DNA from: Typha latifolia
Lineage: Eukaryota > Streptophyta > Magnoliopsida > Poales > Typhaceae
Direction of reading: 5' to 3'
Assembly (NCBI GenBank): GCA_019914945.1
Contig: CM034104.1
Coordinates: forward strand, 10,404,046 to 10,468,045
DNA: 64,000 nt
A program made the position numbers and the translations under genes. Shown piece by piece: positions 10,389 to 23,565 of the stretch; positions within the stretch are counted from its first letter, which is position 1; every line of letters begins with the position of its first letter. The notes beneath the pieces were generated by a model, which searched no databases, had not been told where the DNA came from, and worked only from the letters and a program-made list of their open reading frames with translations.

Positions 10389-13300
10389 CTACCTCAAGGT
10401 GCTGCATTCATCCAAATTCAGCAGCAAGCATTCAGAATCGAAGCTATGGTTTTTTGAAGACCTTCGCGATGTAACATGACCTCTCTGGGCTTTCAACCGC
10501 GGTGATCTCTGGTTAAACATGGGAGGCTTGCTGGATTTAGTGACACATGCGTCACTGGCAATGGAAGGAATTGGCGAGAGTGGCCTATTCGTACATGGAG
10601 AACATTGCTGAGAACGAATGTCTGCCAACATCCCCAGTCGCTCTCTCGGTGTACTCATCGATCTAAATCTTGCCTTGGCTGATGCTGTTGACGCCATGTA
10701 ACCTGGGAAATAAGGGGAGCTTGACAAGGAATCATCATCCCTTAGGGAAGTTTGACTCGATCTATCAAAGGATCTTCTCGCCAAGTACTTGAATTGAACT
10801 TCTTCCTTGTGTTTGTTTGAGGAATCTAGAGGTCTAAATGAATCTGATCCATGCATCTTGGAGTCAGGGGTTCTCTTAACTGAACGAATCTCGGGAATAT
10901 CCTTATCTAGTTGTTGTGAACCAACCCATTGATCCAACCAGGTCCATCTGCCGTTTAGATCTTCAAGATCTTTAGATATAAACTGCCTTCTTGCATTCAG
11001 CCCCTCCTAAAGAAACATTTGTGGAAAAAAGGAAACAAAAAAACAGGAGAGGAAAAATATTAAAATCAAATCAAGTGACTATAAGAAGCTACTTAGGAAG
11101 TAGGACTGCCAAGAAATGTAACAAAAATGACCAACCTGATGGGAAGATGCATATTGCAATGCTCGTACTCGCTTTAATGAAGCTTCTTCCCTCGTTTTCA
11201 GCATGGCTTTTATATCTTCCTTCGACAAAGTACTGCTGTCCCAATTTCGCTCCTTGTTTCATGCAAGAAAGAACTAGTCAGCAGAGCTTTGGCACAGAGA
11301 GTAACATTTATTTAGCCAAACTTCTAAGGGAAGACAAGTTTCTGAAACTAAAGTAGGATAGCACGACACAGTCATAAGATCACTGGTACATTATGAAAGA
11401 TGAGAGGCTGCTTTCTTTCTTGGTTGCGGGTGATGGTTTCTGGTAGAGTAGCTTCTTATGCTACTAGAACTGAGAGGTAGCTTCTTGCGAGAATTCAAGG
11501 GAGTTTCATATCCTTTAGGCTCAGCTGCTAAGCAGTCATTGGTACCATCATCCAAAGAACTTTATATAAGCAAACATCCTAAATTTATGTGAACAGTCAA
11601 TAAGAGATTGATAAGACCATAGGAGGAAGTTGAAGAACCTGCCAAAGCATAGACTGCGGGAGAAACAATCCTATTCATGTTGCACAGGAAGTTTCCTAAT
11701 CCAATTCCTAATAACAAGTTGCATTGTTGGGTGGGCTTATGCAGTGTCAGTTTTACCTATGTGATTTCTAAGAACAAAAGGTATATCGTCATCTCAATAT
11801 TGGTGTTGAAAACAAGGGGACACAGTTTCCTCTTTCTAAAACTCTATAATATCTAATTAGTATGTCATTTATTAAGTGATATCAAGATTATATTTCTGGG
11901 TAGGCAACAAAGATCATTTATTTTTATCTGTCTCAACAGTATGCCAACTTTATTATCTGTATCATTCATAAAATATGGTCCAGATCACTTGTACTTGAAC
12001 TTTATTTTTTTAATTATATGTGGTCTTCACCTATCTTAGAAAGTAGCAGAAGTTTTCCCTATAATCCTCTCTGTAACATGCCCTTAAACAGGGGTTGTAA
12101 TCATAAAAGGTTCATCTATGTGGCATACCAATTCTTGCATCTTTGTAAGAGAAGCCAAGTAATTAATACTGCCTGCAAGAACTTATTCATGGGTCATAGG
12201 TATATTGAATAACACGCCATAAACTAACTTTGTACAGTTTAATTAGCATGAAGAAGAAAGACCTTATATAGTGTAAACTAATGGGTTCTAATAACTTACA
12301 TATATTTTTGGTCCCCTCGCTTCTCTCATTTTCCGCTGAGCATAAAAGTCTTGAAGATTATCAGCAGTCTTAACTCTAGTGGCACGGGCATGTGACTGGA
12401 TCTTCATGAGAGACTGCAAACCTTTTAATGTAATGGCTGTTTGTTGTCTCACTGCTTGGCCACGGACCAAAGCTTGAAGCCTTACGAGGCCCTTTAATGC
12501 TCGCAAGGCTCTCCTTGCCTAAAGGGAAGTTGGAGTCAAATTAGTTGAGGAGATCAATCAAGAGTTGTTTATATAAGCAAAAACATAGATACAAAAGGAA
12601 AGGAAGACAGTAATAGCAAAGCACTTTAAACCCTACCTAAAACATCCAAAACCCAGGTATACTATCGGACAGCAATGAAGTTAACAATGCAAAGAATCAA
12701 AAATAGCAGCAGAAGTTAAACTAGGAGACTGGCTTATATGTTTGCCCAAGAAATTCACTGTTAAAACATGTATGACAATGCCTAGAGGCTAGAAGGGTTT
12801 TGGATTATCTTGAAGGATTGCTGACATCTTAGCATGTAAACGTTAAATTATGTTATCTTTCGATTTTATATGGTGTCAGTGTACTAGTAAGCACAAGTCA
12901 ATTTATTATACTGGAAATTCATACTTTAAGAACATATTGTATTGCGCAAGTTTCTGTAGCACACTTTTTGAACTTCCACTGATATAGTCCAAAATGATGA
13001 TCTCATCAGAAGAGGGTATCCAAGTGAATGAGGCTCGACTAATATGTCATATGGAAAGGGTTAGGTGTACATACCTTTAGTACAAATACACAATAGTTTA
13101 GTGAATTCAATGTCAATATATTCTTTCAAATTTCAGGAGAAGTGAGAAAATGGCAGTAAAGAAGGTTCAGGTAAATCAAACAACATATTTGCTTCATCTT
13201 AAGCAATAAAACTTTCATCCTGCTTTTCGTCTCATTTAGTTCCTAGGTGGAAGCATAACGGTGAACCTCTTTAGGCACCTGTTACTGCTAGGCCAATGTT

Positions 13301-14822
13301 TAGCAAATTTACTGTTTAACATAAGTCCAAAACCATTGCACTTCAAATGAACCCATTGAAACCCTTCAACCATCCAATTGCATGTACTTATTATTTAGTC
13401 TTTCAGCATCAGGTCTCAAGCCTTGATAAAGTACAAGGGTTTCCATAAGTAGTTCGATAGACAGTATAAACTAATATCAAGAAAACTTTTAAGATAAATC
13501 CTCTTTTTATTCCTTATTTCCTTTTTACTTTGTTCGAAAGACCCATGTAAATTAGCAAGTCCATGCAACAGCAACCTAAAGCGAAGGAAGCTAGTTAACT
13601 ATGTATAGTTTGTACGAGTGATACATCTGGTCATATTCTGGACTGAATAACCTTTAAGTAGAAAGGAAGATTTACTTGGAGAATAGAAAAGTATAGAACT
13701 CCAAAATCGTTAATAAGTTTCATAATTTGGCACATATTACTAATTAAAAAAAATCAAGAGAGGTTGCAGATAAATGCGAACTCTTGAAAGAAGCATAGAA
13801 TAAAAGGAGTGAAATAAATGTTTGCATGCTGTTCACGTTTGAAGTTCAGATGTGTATGTGGCTCCCCGGATAGATATGTTTTTTGCTAACATGTTCTTCA
13901 AAAAATACATAATGACATGCTAGGGAATTTTCTAGGCATGTTAGGTTTTCCTTAATGTGTAATGATTGGGAAGAACACCAACTCCTAGAAGAAATAAATA
14001 TTCATATAGTACAGAATTACAGATAGAACAACAAAGATGGAAATTATGAAGCTACTACATGAAATTCTTTACAAGGATATAGAGAACCATAGTGCGAGCA
14101 GAAATTGAAATTTGAAAGGTATCTAATAAAAGGAAGAGGATAGAAGGTCTAATAGCATCATACCCAAGTTCTACAGAAATGGAACATTTTTTAACTAATG
14201 GAAGAAGTGTTTTTTAACTAATGGAAGAAGTGTTTTTTTTTAAGATTTCAACCTGTTAAAAGTATCCACTCTACAACAATAAACATGACTAATGCGAATG
14301 TGGAAGTTCCTTATGATGTGCAATGTGCAAACTTTGTGGTAGGATTGCTAAGCTGTTATCTATGTGATGAAAAAATTCAGATACGTACAAGATATCCACG
14401 AAAAGCAGTCTGAATTTTAATTGCCGCCACTTCAAAATTCCGAAAATATGATGAAGGAGCCCCTGTAAGGCGGACAACCTGAGCAGCTGCCTGAGCAGCA
14501 GCAACCGCGGCCTCAGCAGCCGCTGCAGTTGCAACTGCAACAGCAACTGCATGTTTGCCCTGCTCTTCTTCTGCTTGTCTTAGTAAACTTGACGGAGGAG
14601 CTGGTAATGTAAGAGATTTTCTGGACTTGAGCCTTCCTAGAAGCCATATTTTCCTCCTTTCCTAGCAAATGAGCAAAACGACTTGTTCAATATAAGAAGT
14701 AAATACTATAAAAACAAATTATGTTTTTTAAAAGAAATTGGCTTTACCTTTTCCGGTGCCGTTCTTGACTCAGAGATGAAAAATCTCTTCAATCGGTTGA
14801 ACCAACTCTTTTTCTTTGCCAT
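10389..14822 (-). CDS. IQ67-domain (IQD) calmodulin-binding protein, five exons
   Basis: Exons on the minus strand: 14822-14748, 14661-14389, 12518-12300, 11252-11136, 11006-10389; all junctions GT-AG and phase 0, giving 433 residues. The N-terminus [15 protein letters not shown] is the usual IQD start. Exon 2 has an Ala-rich helix (about residues 70-95), then VRLTGAPSS and [13 protein letters not shown]. Exon 3 continues [20 protein letters not shown]: this is the IQ67 domain, split after the first IQ motif by the intron typical of the family. [10 protein letters not shown] forms a further IQ-like motif. The C-terminal half is basic and Ser-rich, with a W-rich segment RWTWLDQWV. IQDs bind calmodulin and act as scaffolds at microtubules, membrane or nucleus. 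The sequence most resembles Arabidopsis IQD11/IQD12 by memory. A CT-rich tract at 16055-16084 may mark the 5' UTR. Confidence 0.93.
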
Positions 14823-17226
14823 CAAAAGGTCATCACAAGATCCACTAATATTTCAACATGTAAACCATCTTCCAAGTTTCAAAAGCAGCTCATTGCAATA
14901 AAAGAATGCTCATAATAGTGAAGGTAGTTGAAGGGTCATTATCTGGCAAGAAACAATTTCAGCTATTATGATTGACTGGAGACGAACCTATAGAAGAAAG
15001 ATTCCTTTAATCAGGATAAGGAAGAACAAAAAAGATAGAGATAGCTAATAATGAATTTAATGACATATTGGACTTTAAATGATTAATAACCGTTCAAGTA
15101 CTAAAAGTGTGGTTTTAAGAAAAGAGAAATTTCTATATATTTAAAGCAACTGAGAAATATTCAATGTATCCTCTAGGAACATCACAATTCTAAGGTCTAA
15201 GCAGTAAAAATTCCCAAGTAAAATTGTGGGTTAGCTGAGAGATAAAGAACCAATTGCAATAATTCTAATGGATGATAAAGTGATACTGGTATAGTGTGCC
15301 CATAAGAAGAATTGATACTAAGAAATCCCAAATTTTACCATCATATGCACAAGAAAAGAACTTGTACAAAATTCTTCTACAGGCAAAAGCATGGGAAACC
15401 CAAGGCATCCATCCAACTGTGAGCTCTTACTCAATTTCCTGAATCGAATGGGAGAGTGGAAAAAACTACCCAGAATTGCAGCGAAAGTAGGAACCACAGA
15501 AACAAGACTGCAGAAGTTATCAAGATTCTTGCATAGTGGAAAACACAAGAGTTGGATATCATCTTCCACAAAGAAAGCAATAAAACAAAAAGTATAAGAA
15601 AAGTATAGACAATGACAATGCATCAGTCACAGGATTCTCTACAAGCAATCCAATAAAGCTCAATCTAACATCAATCTTAAAATGACAATCCATTCAACTA
15701 AAGAGGAAAACACTAATAAGGGAAAACAAAAGCAGAAAAGGAAAAAAGAAGAAGAACAACAACAATCTAGTGTGCTTCTTCCTAAATTAGCAACTTCTAT
15801 CATTCAGAACTACGAGAAGACAGAAGATTGCAGCCTGCATAACACCAACATGACAGATTGAGACATTCGGAGACACTTCTATGATTCTCCTTTTGTCCAA
15901 TTTTGTATATACCTGTAGAACAAAGAGACATCAGTGGTGCAGGCTCCTCAGCTTCCTCAGTTGCATTCTTGAAGGGGTTTCAGCTTTGGGAAAGACATCA
16001 GGAAACCAAATTGACCCCAACAACCCAGAATGACATCTAATATCCCATCTTGGGTCTCCCCCCCTCTCTCTCTCTCTCTCTCTCATGTTGTGTCTTTTTG
16101 ACTTTTTGTTGGCTTTGCATCACCAAAGTGGTTGGCAAGGGTGGAAAAGGACAGGGAGTGGCCTGAGTGTTGGCAGATTAGCACTGCGTTGCATGTTGCT
16201 GGACTGTGGAGAGGGAGATCTCCCAGACTTACCCTCAGCTTTGGTGTTTCTTTTTTCTAGTACTGCTTTCACACAAGTAGGAGTTCAGACTCAGAGCCCC
16301 TCATGGAAGGATAAAATTACCGAAAAGCCCCTGACAAACGCCGAATTTTTTATTTTACGTAACGGTTTTTGGTTGGACAAAGAAGTTGCTTTGTGTGTAT
16401 AGAGAGAGAGAGAGAGACGTCGCACTTGCCATAATTTAGGTTCTAAATTGAACTATTGCGAATGTATTAACATCTAATGTGATAAAGATAATTTTATTGC
16501 CGATCTTTGCCACATCTTTGTATTCTAGCAAATATAATTATCTATGATAAATTAGAGGTTGGCCATGCTACCAACATAATAAGTTCTTATCAGCAAGACT
16601 GGTACCGACATCAATTGGGCATTCTTTGTCTGCATCGTGATGTTGCAGATGAATCAACTTATTTATTGATAGCTCTGGCTTACCTTATGGAGTCCTGCAT
16701 TATAGCCAAGATCGAAGCAAAAATTGCCCTAAAAAGTGCCGAAACTTAGATTTAGTTAGAGCAACAAGTCTACAACCTTACCTCTCATGCAAAACTAATC
16801 TGGAATTTGTCTTTTTAACATTTTTGGTCTGCTTCCTTAAAATTGTGAGAGGTTGTATATAATTAAGAGGATCAAAATATCGTAAAAAGAATCAAAGATT
16901 TATATGAAAATAAGCAATAGTTCAAAAAGAAAGCGTAGATGTAATCAACCCAACTTGTTATCCCAAATGTAATTATTGATGGATATTTGCATGCTAACTA
17001 CTCTACCATTAATGAAAAAAGAAGTATATAATAATGAATATCTTTTATCTAAATAAAAAAGGAATGTGGTTGGAAAGAGAGAGAGAAAAAAAAAAGTTTT
17101 TTGAGATCTACTGTAGGAAGTGGTGAATGTCTAATCTTGTATGGTTCAGGAGGAGCTTTAGAACTGTCTCTCTGTCAATTTGCCAGCTAAGAAATCCACA
17201 TTGAAACTCTCTTAGTTGTTTTGCCT
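14823..17226. other. IQD upstream region and promoter-side DNA
   Basis: No separate gene is supported. On the minus strand a splice-donor-like CAG|GTATAT occurs at 15913/15912 and a GA/CT microsatellite lies at about 16055-16084, so an IQD 5'-UTR exon (about 15913-16090) spliced to the ATG exon is plausible but unproven. ORFs here (for example 16085-16402) lack any family signature. Confidence 0.35.
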
Positions 17227-17338
17227 TTCCACACCTTCCCCACTTCCCAAATCCACAGCCACTTGACACTGCCACTGCCCTTCCACACTTTCCCCACTTC
17301 CCAAATCCGCAGCCACTTGACACTGCCACTGCCCTTCC
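17227..17338. repeat. 54-bp direct tandem duplication
   Basis: TTCCACACCTTCCCCACTTC and the following bases form a 54-base unit at 17227-17280, repeated at 17281-17334 with two base differences. Confidence 0.95.
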
Positions 17339-18199
17339 AATCAATGTAGTCTACACACATCACAGTTTCACATTTTATTCATTTATATCACTGGTCAAAG
17401 CCATCGAGTTTGAATTAGATCACATTTTATTCCACACGAGTAAGTGGAGGCATGCTAAAAATCGATTCATTAATTATAGGTAATGGGTAGTAATGTAGCA
17501 TATCATCTGGCTCTAAAACCAGTAAAGTGGCATTCGGAGAACCCAACTAGCTTCAAACTTGATTGAGAGTTACCTTTTTTTTTTTTTTAATCTTTGTTTA
17601 GTTACCTTAAACGGGTTTAGAAAAATTAAGTGTTTCGTTGTGAATCAGGGAGAATTGATATATTTAATTTAAATTAAAGTGTTTTTCATTCTAGTTTAAG
17701 GAGGGAGAATTGATGATATTTTTTGTAAATTGACAGAGAGGCTCCTTGGGGTTGTTGAATATTGCAATAACCAAAATATAGAAAAAGTTAAGTTTATATG
17801 TGTCTTTCCCTTTCTCTTCTTCCCTGATTTTCTTAATTATCTCAAACCATGATCATGGCGAATCCTGCTGATATTGTTGTTGATGTTGGTAACCCGATGA
17901 ATTATTTCTACTTTATAAAATCTTAGCTTTACTCCCTTTCTCCCCTCGCTGCTATCAACCTATTCCTCTCTTCTTCTTTTCTCCTCGTCAGAGCATTGCC
18001 ATAGCCATTAGAGACTACCTTGCAAATTGTCAGTGAGTCCTCTTTCACCCTTTAAAATCAATTTCAGTATAATTAAGTGTATTTAGTATAACCTTGCTTT
18101 AAGTATTTTGACTTTTCCAACAAAGTATGTTGATCGGTGACTTCAGGCTACTACTGGGCAACTAGAAGCTTTGTGTTGGCAATATCGTGCTATGGGTAA
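17339..18199. other. Intergenic DNA with short exon-like fragments
   Basis: Mostly AT-rich. Short spliced-looking pieces occur: ctcgtcag followed by a stretch reading SIAIAIRDYLANCQ (about 17994-18033), and gacttcag followed by a stretch reading ATTGQLEALCWQYRAMG (about 18147-18200). No family was recognised. They could be remnants of a gene cut by the LTR-like sequence that begins at 18200. Confidence 0.25.
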
Positions 18200-19188
18200 T
18201 GTCACGATCCAAGATAGGAATCATGACCGGTCATGCATCTTAATATACTTGAGATACATGAAGCCTTACTAATACTTCCTAAGTGTACAATGGCAAAAAT
18301 AAATAAACGAAGAAGATCTGCTTTATTAACTTTAAACTAATTACAAAAATTATCAAAACAATGTCATCGTTTTTGAGTTTCTAAATAAAATAAATTTAAC
18401 ACTTAATCTAAAGCATAAAATTTAAAAGAGCGAAAAGGTAAATAGGTGGGTCCTAAGTCGAGGTGGGATCTGGGTACGTCTTACTCAGTCGCCACGCTGA
18501 CTATTACCTGAGATAATAAATAAATAAAAAAAAGAAATCCATGAGCCAAAAATTATAACTTAGTGAGTGGAATCCACTCGAAAACCAAATAAATTCTAAA
18601 TTTTATTAATGTTGAATAAAAACTAAGATCAACAATATACAGTCTAATTTTTTTCACTAAAATTTAATATTTGCATAAGGTATGGCGATGCACTGAGTAT
18701 AATGATTAAATGCACACAGAAAATATAACAATTAAATTTGCGCGGAAGGATGAAATAAATAATTTGTACACAGTAAATTACATGGTCGGATAAAATTACG
18801 AAGTATAATAAAAATAAATACGTGAGTGAACTCACTCACCTGGGTCTAGGCAAGACAACTGAATCTCAAATCCCTAGCTCACGTGTTAAAAATCACCACC
18901 TTTAATAAAAAATAATAATAACATTTTTAAATAAAAAAAATATTAAAAATTTTCTATAATTTAACTCAAAAATTAATAATTTTGGCCAAAATAAGCCCAA
19001 ATTAGTTGGGCTGGGTTGCAATTGGCCCGCAGCCCACCCAACCAATTCTTAAATGGATTGGGCCCAAGGCCCAATCCAATTAAACTAATGGAATCGGGTC
19101 GGGTCCCTTGGATTCGGATCCAACCCGACCCAAATCCAAAAACTTAACCCCGAGTCTGGCCTTCTCCAAATCGAAGGGAACTGAAGGG

Positions 19189-19227
<39 letters not shown>

Positions 19228-19904
19228 GGCGGTTACTGCCGACGACGATCCATCGGCCGCACCTTAAGCTCCCCGACACTCTCGCGACCCAGTAGACCAC
19301 GAGAGGTGGAGGAGAAGCCAGAGATGACGGTCGACAGCTCGACTCCATGGCCGATGACCATGGAGTCGTCTCTACCACACATCGAGCCATGAAGACTTCA
19401 GGGAAGCGTGCCTACGACACGAGGTCAACGATGCGAGGCTTTGGCACACGAGCAGCAGGGACCCGAAGTCGCCGGCTAGCGTGAGTTGCCGGTGAAGCCG
19501 AAATCCCACAAATTAGGTATTTTTGTTTTAACCTATTAAACTAAAATTAAAATTGAGGGGTGGGAAAAGGCTTACCAAGGAGTCACATGGTGGTCTCTGA
19601 TGGCTCCAGCGGTACTCCGGCAGACTGATTCCACTGCGTGACTTTGACGGTGAGAAAGAAGAAAGCGAAGGAGGAGACGAAGAAGAAAAGGGAAATAGTT
19701 GGGGGGAAGGGGTTGAGGAGAGAGAGAAGAATTAGGGTTTAATTTATAGTGCAAAAATCAAAATCTAAAGTAGATTTGGATTCAGTGAGATTTCAGCGAC
19801 TATCTCATCGCGTGCTGGAGAAGGAGAGATGAGGGGGTTGCACGTGCAGAGCTTTTGACAACTCTAAGTCTTCTTGCCTCTAAAATTTGGTTTTGGTCTT
19901 TACA
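18200..19904 (+). mobile_element. Possible solitary LTR (gypsy-like)
   Basis: The stretch begins TGTCACGATCC and ends GGTCTTTACA, an imperfect inverted pair of the kind found at some plant gypsy LTR ends. It holds a (GA)n microsatellite (about 19191-19223) and several GGCCCA/TGGGCT motifs (18990-19080). The 5-bp flanks (GGTAA, ATTCA) do not match, so the boundaries are unproven. No coding sequence is supported inside. Confidence 0.3.
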
Positions 19905-20177
19905 ATTCACTATAACATGTTACAACTCATATGATTTTTTATTTTGTCATAAATTTGCCAATTACAAGTGCTAAAAATCTCCCAATTTGGTAATTTTGTG
20001 TCAAAAACCAAAAACTCCAATTAACAACTGATTCTAGGTTTAGGTTTTTAATTATTGACAATTGTTTACAAAATATTCTCAGTGTATTTTTACATGTATA
20101 TGAGCTTTATACAAGTCTAGAATATCTCTGGTTTGAAGAATTGCAAAATTATTGGAGAAAAGCTGTTGAGTTCATAC

Positions 20178-20450
20178 CGCGTTCACAAACGTGTTCGAAC
20201 GCGATGCATTCACAAATGCGTTCGAACGCGGGTACTGTGTTCACATAGACCGAGAGCTGCGTTCACAAATGCGTTCAAACGTGGGTACTTGCGTTCACAC
20301 AGACCGAGAGCTGCGTTCACAAACGCGTTCAAACCCGGATACTTGCGTTCACACAAATCGAGAGCTGCGTTCACAAACGTGTTCAAACGCCGGTACTGTG
20401 TTCACACAAATCGAGAGCTGCGTTCACAAACGCGTTCGAACGCAACCTAA
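20178..20450. repeat. 54-bp tandem array with TTCGAACG palindromes
   Basis: Units containing GCGTTCACAAACGCGTTC and ACAGACCGAGAGCTGCG recur with a period of about 54 (GAGCTGCG at 20254, 20308, 20362; then 20415). Degenerate GTTCGAACG motifs continue to about 20545. All frames stay partly open through the array only because of its periodicity. Confidence 0.9.
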
Positions 20451-21432
20451 AGAATTCAAGATGTCGTGTTCGAATGCACTCGGGCCCGTTTGAACGCACC
20501 TGAGATCAAGTCATGCCGTTCGAACGCACCCGGGCAGCATTCGAACGCACCAACGAAGTTTGATAAAATTTGGACTTTCGTGAGTACGGATAAGACTTGG
20601 ATTTGGCTCTATCTTGGAGATCATATATAACGATTGTGATGCCCTATCTCTAGGGTGGTTGAAGAAGCATTATTGAAGGAGACTTCTTGAGGCTACATCG
20701 GTTCTTCAACTAACAAGGTTTCACTCATCATCAAAAGTTAATCTTTCGTCTTAAGGGCTATCTAGACGAAAGATTAATCTCGAGGGTAACTAAGGTTGGA
20801 CTTCAATCATGAGAAGTAGTGAATCGTGGGTTCTAGCGAGCAAGACTGAGAGAAACAAAGTCGTTTGGATCGACGGGTTATTTTGTGAGTCAGCTTTGTA
20901 ACTGCTACTATTATAGTGATTGGTTTTGATCCGAATTTGGATCCGTGGTTTTTTTCGGTTTGAGTTTTTCTACACTAAAATCTTGGCGTTCATCTCTGCT
21001 TTCGTTTTTAATATTTTTACGGACTTTTACTTAAGCGAACGAGTGATATCATTGCCTAGTATTTAAATACATACTTGTGTCTAGGGATTTTTCACTAGGG
21101 TTACATCATCCTATTAGACCAAAACCAAAACACACGCTTTGACATGATAAAAGAAATCTGCAGTCACTGAAAACACTATATGAAATGCACATAAGTATGG
21201 AAGATCGGAATAATATCATAATAGATGTAATGTAATAATAACCGTACAGTATGAACTATTTAATCAACGTTGAAGACTAAACATGTTGTATATAAACATC
21301 CATAGGCATTTAACATACAATAATAAGCATACCACATACCCATCAAGCACAACCAATATCACAGAGTCATCAAGCACAACCAAAACATAGTCAATAAGCA
21401 CAATCAAGACATAATCATTAAGAACAAAAGAT
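20451..21432. other. LTR-like noncoding stretch followed by short repeats
   Basis: The sequence 20570-21110 has the look of the R-U5 part of a plant retrotransposon LTR (TATATAA near 20624, CT-rich and T-rich 3' part), but no boundary was found. From about 21335 to 21430, short repeats of CATCAAGCACAACCAA type occur and are continued after the solo LTR (22441 on). Confidence 0.3.
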
Positions 21433-22435
21433 GTTGGTAGTTTCATGTATTTGACATGAATTTTTATTAACTTTGAGCTAAGTTTTAAATGGGGCCCATA
21501 TATTATTAATGATAGTTTAATAGTGGAATTAATTTAGCTCAAAAAGTACTTTATTGTCATATATTCAGTTAGTCAAATTCATGAAGAGAAGTGAATGAAA
21601 ATTGACTCTAAAGTGGGTATCATGACAATAAAAAATAGAGAAAAGTGAGTTTAGTATCATATTTGATATTTGAGAAATGTTAATATGGTATATGAGTAAC
21701 AAACTTCTTATGGACTTTGGGCGCCAAAAGGGGTACCTATTTTGTTGGTAAAGGTTACCATGCAACTTAACTCACACGCACGCGCCGCCCGGCCCGGCTT
21801 AGCTCGGTTCGGTTTGCACGCACGGATCAAGTCCAATTTTAATTTTTTTTTCTGATACGGATTCAAATCTGGTCTAGTTCGGGTTGGTTGGTTGGTTGAA
21901 CCTGCTTGAAGTCAAACCCGACCCGAAATCGATGAATAATTAATTAGTCAGTTAGTTGTTGAACCTGACCCGAAATGGTGCATCCCTTCACGGTGTAACT
22001 ATTAATTGGTTTTAGACCCGAAATTGTGCATCCATTTGGTGACCATTTGCATCTTTTCGTCTAGCCTGTTTAATTCTATAAATAGGTTGTCAGTCTACAT
22101 AATTTGAAACAGAAATTTGGTTCATTCCTTCTAAATCTGAGTCGAGTCTTAAGTTTGAGTCTACATTTGAGAGAGAGCACAGCACGGTTCAGGTTCAACA
22201 AGGCATTCAAATAGCTTCTTCCTTTCGAGTGCAAGATAATTGTTGTATCCTGGGAGACCGACGTCTACTATTCCAGAAGCAATCGGTGGAGGGCGAATTG
22301 GTCTTAAGGAGATAGTGTCCAACACTAGACTCGACTATTCAGAATTTTATATTCTGTAATCTGTAAGTTTATTTAATTTATTTTTTTTGATCGGATTTTT
22401 TGTGACTCTTTGGAATCAGATTGTTATCGCCAACA
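21433..22435 (+). mobile_element. Ty1/copia solo LTR with 5-bp target duplication
   Basis: The 1003-bp LTR starts TGTTGGTAGTTTCATG and ends TATCGCCAACA, with the TGTTGG/CCAACA terminal inverted repeat. It is flanked by identical AAAGA at 21428-21432 and 22436-22440. It matches, in reverse orientation, both LTRs of the copia element at 53448-59870 over most of its length. No internal region remains, so it arose by LTR-LTR recombination. Confidence 0.95.
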
Positions 22436-22440
22436 AAAGA

Positions 22441-22684
22441 TAGTCATTAAGACACAAAAGACCCACACACCACTACCCCTTTTGTTTGAAATTGATAATA
22501 CAAAAAACTAGGCTAGAGGAAAATGCTGCAGTAATATAGCCACAATGTCATTTAACACATTCCCTTGACGAGCTTGCTCCTCTAATTGCCTAGTTTACTC
22601 AACTGAAATCTACTAAAGTGAAGAGGAGAGGTTAGTCAAAGAACCCTCAATGACCAAAGGTCGAGAAAATATGGTTGGACTCTC
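22441..22684. other. Noncoding flank of the solo LTR
   Basis: It continues the short-repeat tract interrupted by the solo LTR and then leads into the minus-strand pseudogene. No gene is seen. Confidence 0.4.
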
Positions 22685-23565
22685 AAGTTAAGTGGAGCGA
22701 CTAACTAGAGCTTCCTCCTCTTCACCCTCAGAATCCATGGAGGCATCAGACCGTGGACGACGAGCCCCCAAAACATGTGAATGGCCATGGCTCAGTGTGG
22801 TCATTTTTAATTGACAAGGAGAGGAGATAGACGTTTCTGAAGAATCCACAACAACACCCCGTAGGAGACACAAATCTGAGATGAACACGTCAAATGGTAA
22901 ACCTTCAACCGTCGAACGAGCAAGCATCATTGATGAACTGTACATGAAGGATCTGAGATCAATAGGAACACCAGTTGCTATTACATGAATGAGATACACT
23001 CTATCTTGTTATGTGGCTGCACTTTGGGCTTCACATTGAAACAACAAATCAAGTTCAAAATCCCAATGAAATTGTTGAGGGAGGCATGCGGGATCATACT
23101 GGAGCTCCAAACAGCATCTGGACTGGCAATCATGTGAACAACCGAAGAAATGTTGGGAGGAGGAGAGGTGTCGATATACAAAAACTTTGAATATTCAACT
23201 CTGGGAAGATGGAACTAAGAGGAGATCAAGACAGGACTCACTGAGATATCCACTTCTCTAACTCTCGATCTTCACTCACATCGGCATTCATATAGAATTC
23301 TCTGACTACTTTGACAAATGCAATCCCTCCATGTCAACCAACCCTAACCAAGATTGTCAACAGAACTAGAATCCACTCCCAACTTAGTGAAATCAAGCAA
23401 TCTGACATTTCGCTCTATCAAGACTGGACACTTAGAAAACATTTTCAAATACTTCTTCTCACCCTCTTTTGAAGCAAATCGATTCACCTAGGGTCGAGAA
23501 CCACTCGCACCCACACCAACACTAGAGGCCTTGCATTTAGTAATCGCAAATTTTTGCCAAGACAT
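22685..23565 (-). pseudogene. Putative plant transposon protein domain, decayed
   Basis: From ATG at 23565 the minus strand reads MSWQKFAITKCKA, then segments such as RFASKEGEKKYLKMF, VVREFYMNADV, IPHASLNNFIGILNLICCFN, VIATGVPIDLRSFMYSS and FDVFISDLCLLRGV. Their order and spacing resemble the plant-specific domain often annotated as putative plant transposon protein. In-frame stops (near 23490 and 23355) and a frame change near 22985 break it. The Glu/Ser-rich end (SEGEEEEALVSRST) runs to 22688. The domain's function is unknown. Confidence 0.6.

Noticed and set aside
16085..16402. ORF of 105 codons upstream of IQD
   Set aside because: No homology-like motif and no splice context; it begins in a CT microsatellite.
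18200..19904. Confident call of an LTR
   Set aside because: TG...CA-like ends exist but the 5-bp flanks do not match and no paired copy is in the window, so it is listed only as possible.
20178..20450. CRISPR-like spacing of repeats
   Set aside because: Units are contiguous tandem repeats without unique spacers, in plant nuclear DNA.
20133..20493. Two overlapping open frames of about 100 codons in the TTCGAACG array
   Set aside because: They stay open only because the 54-bp unit is a multiple of three without stops; the peptide is a pure repeat with no family signature.
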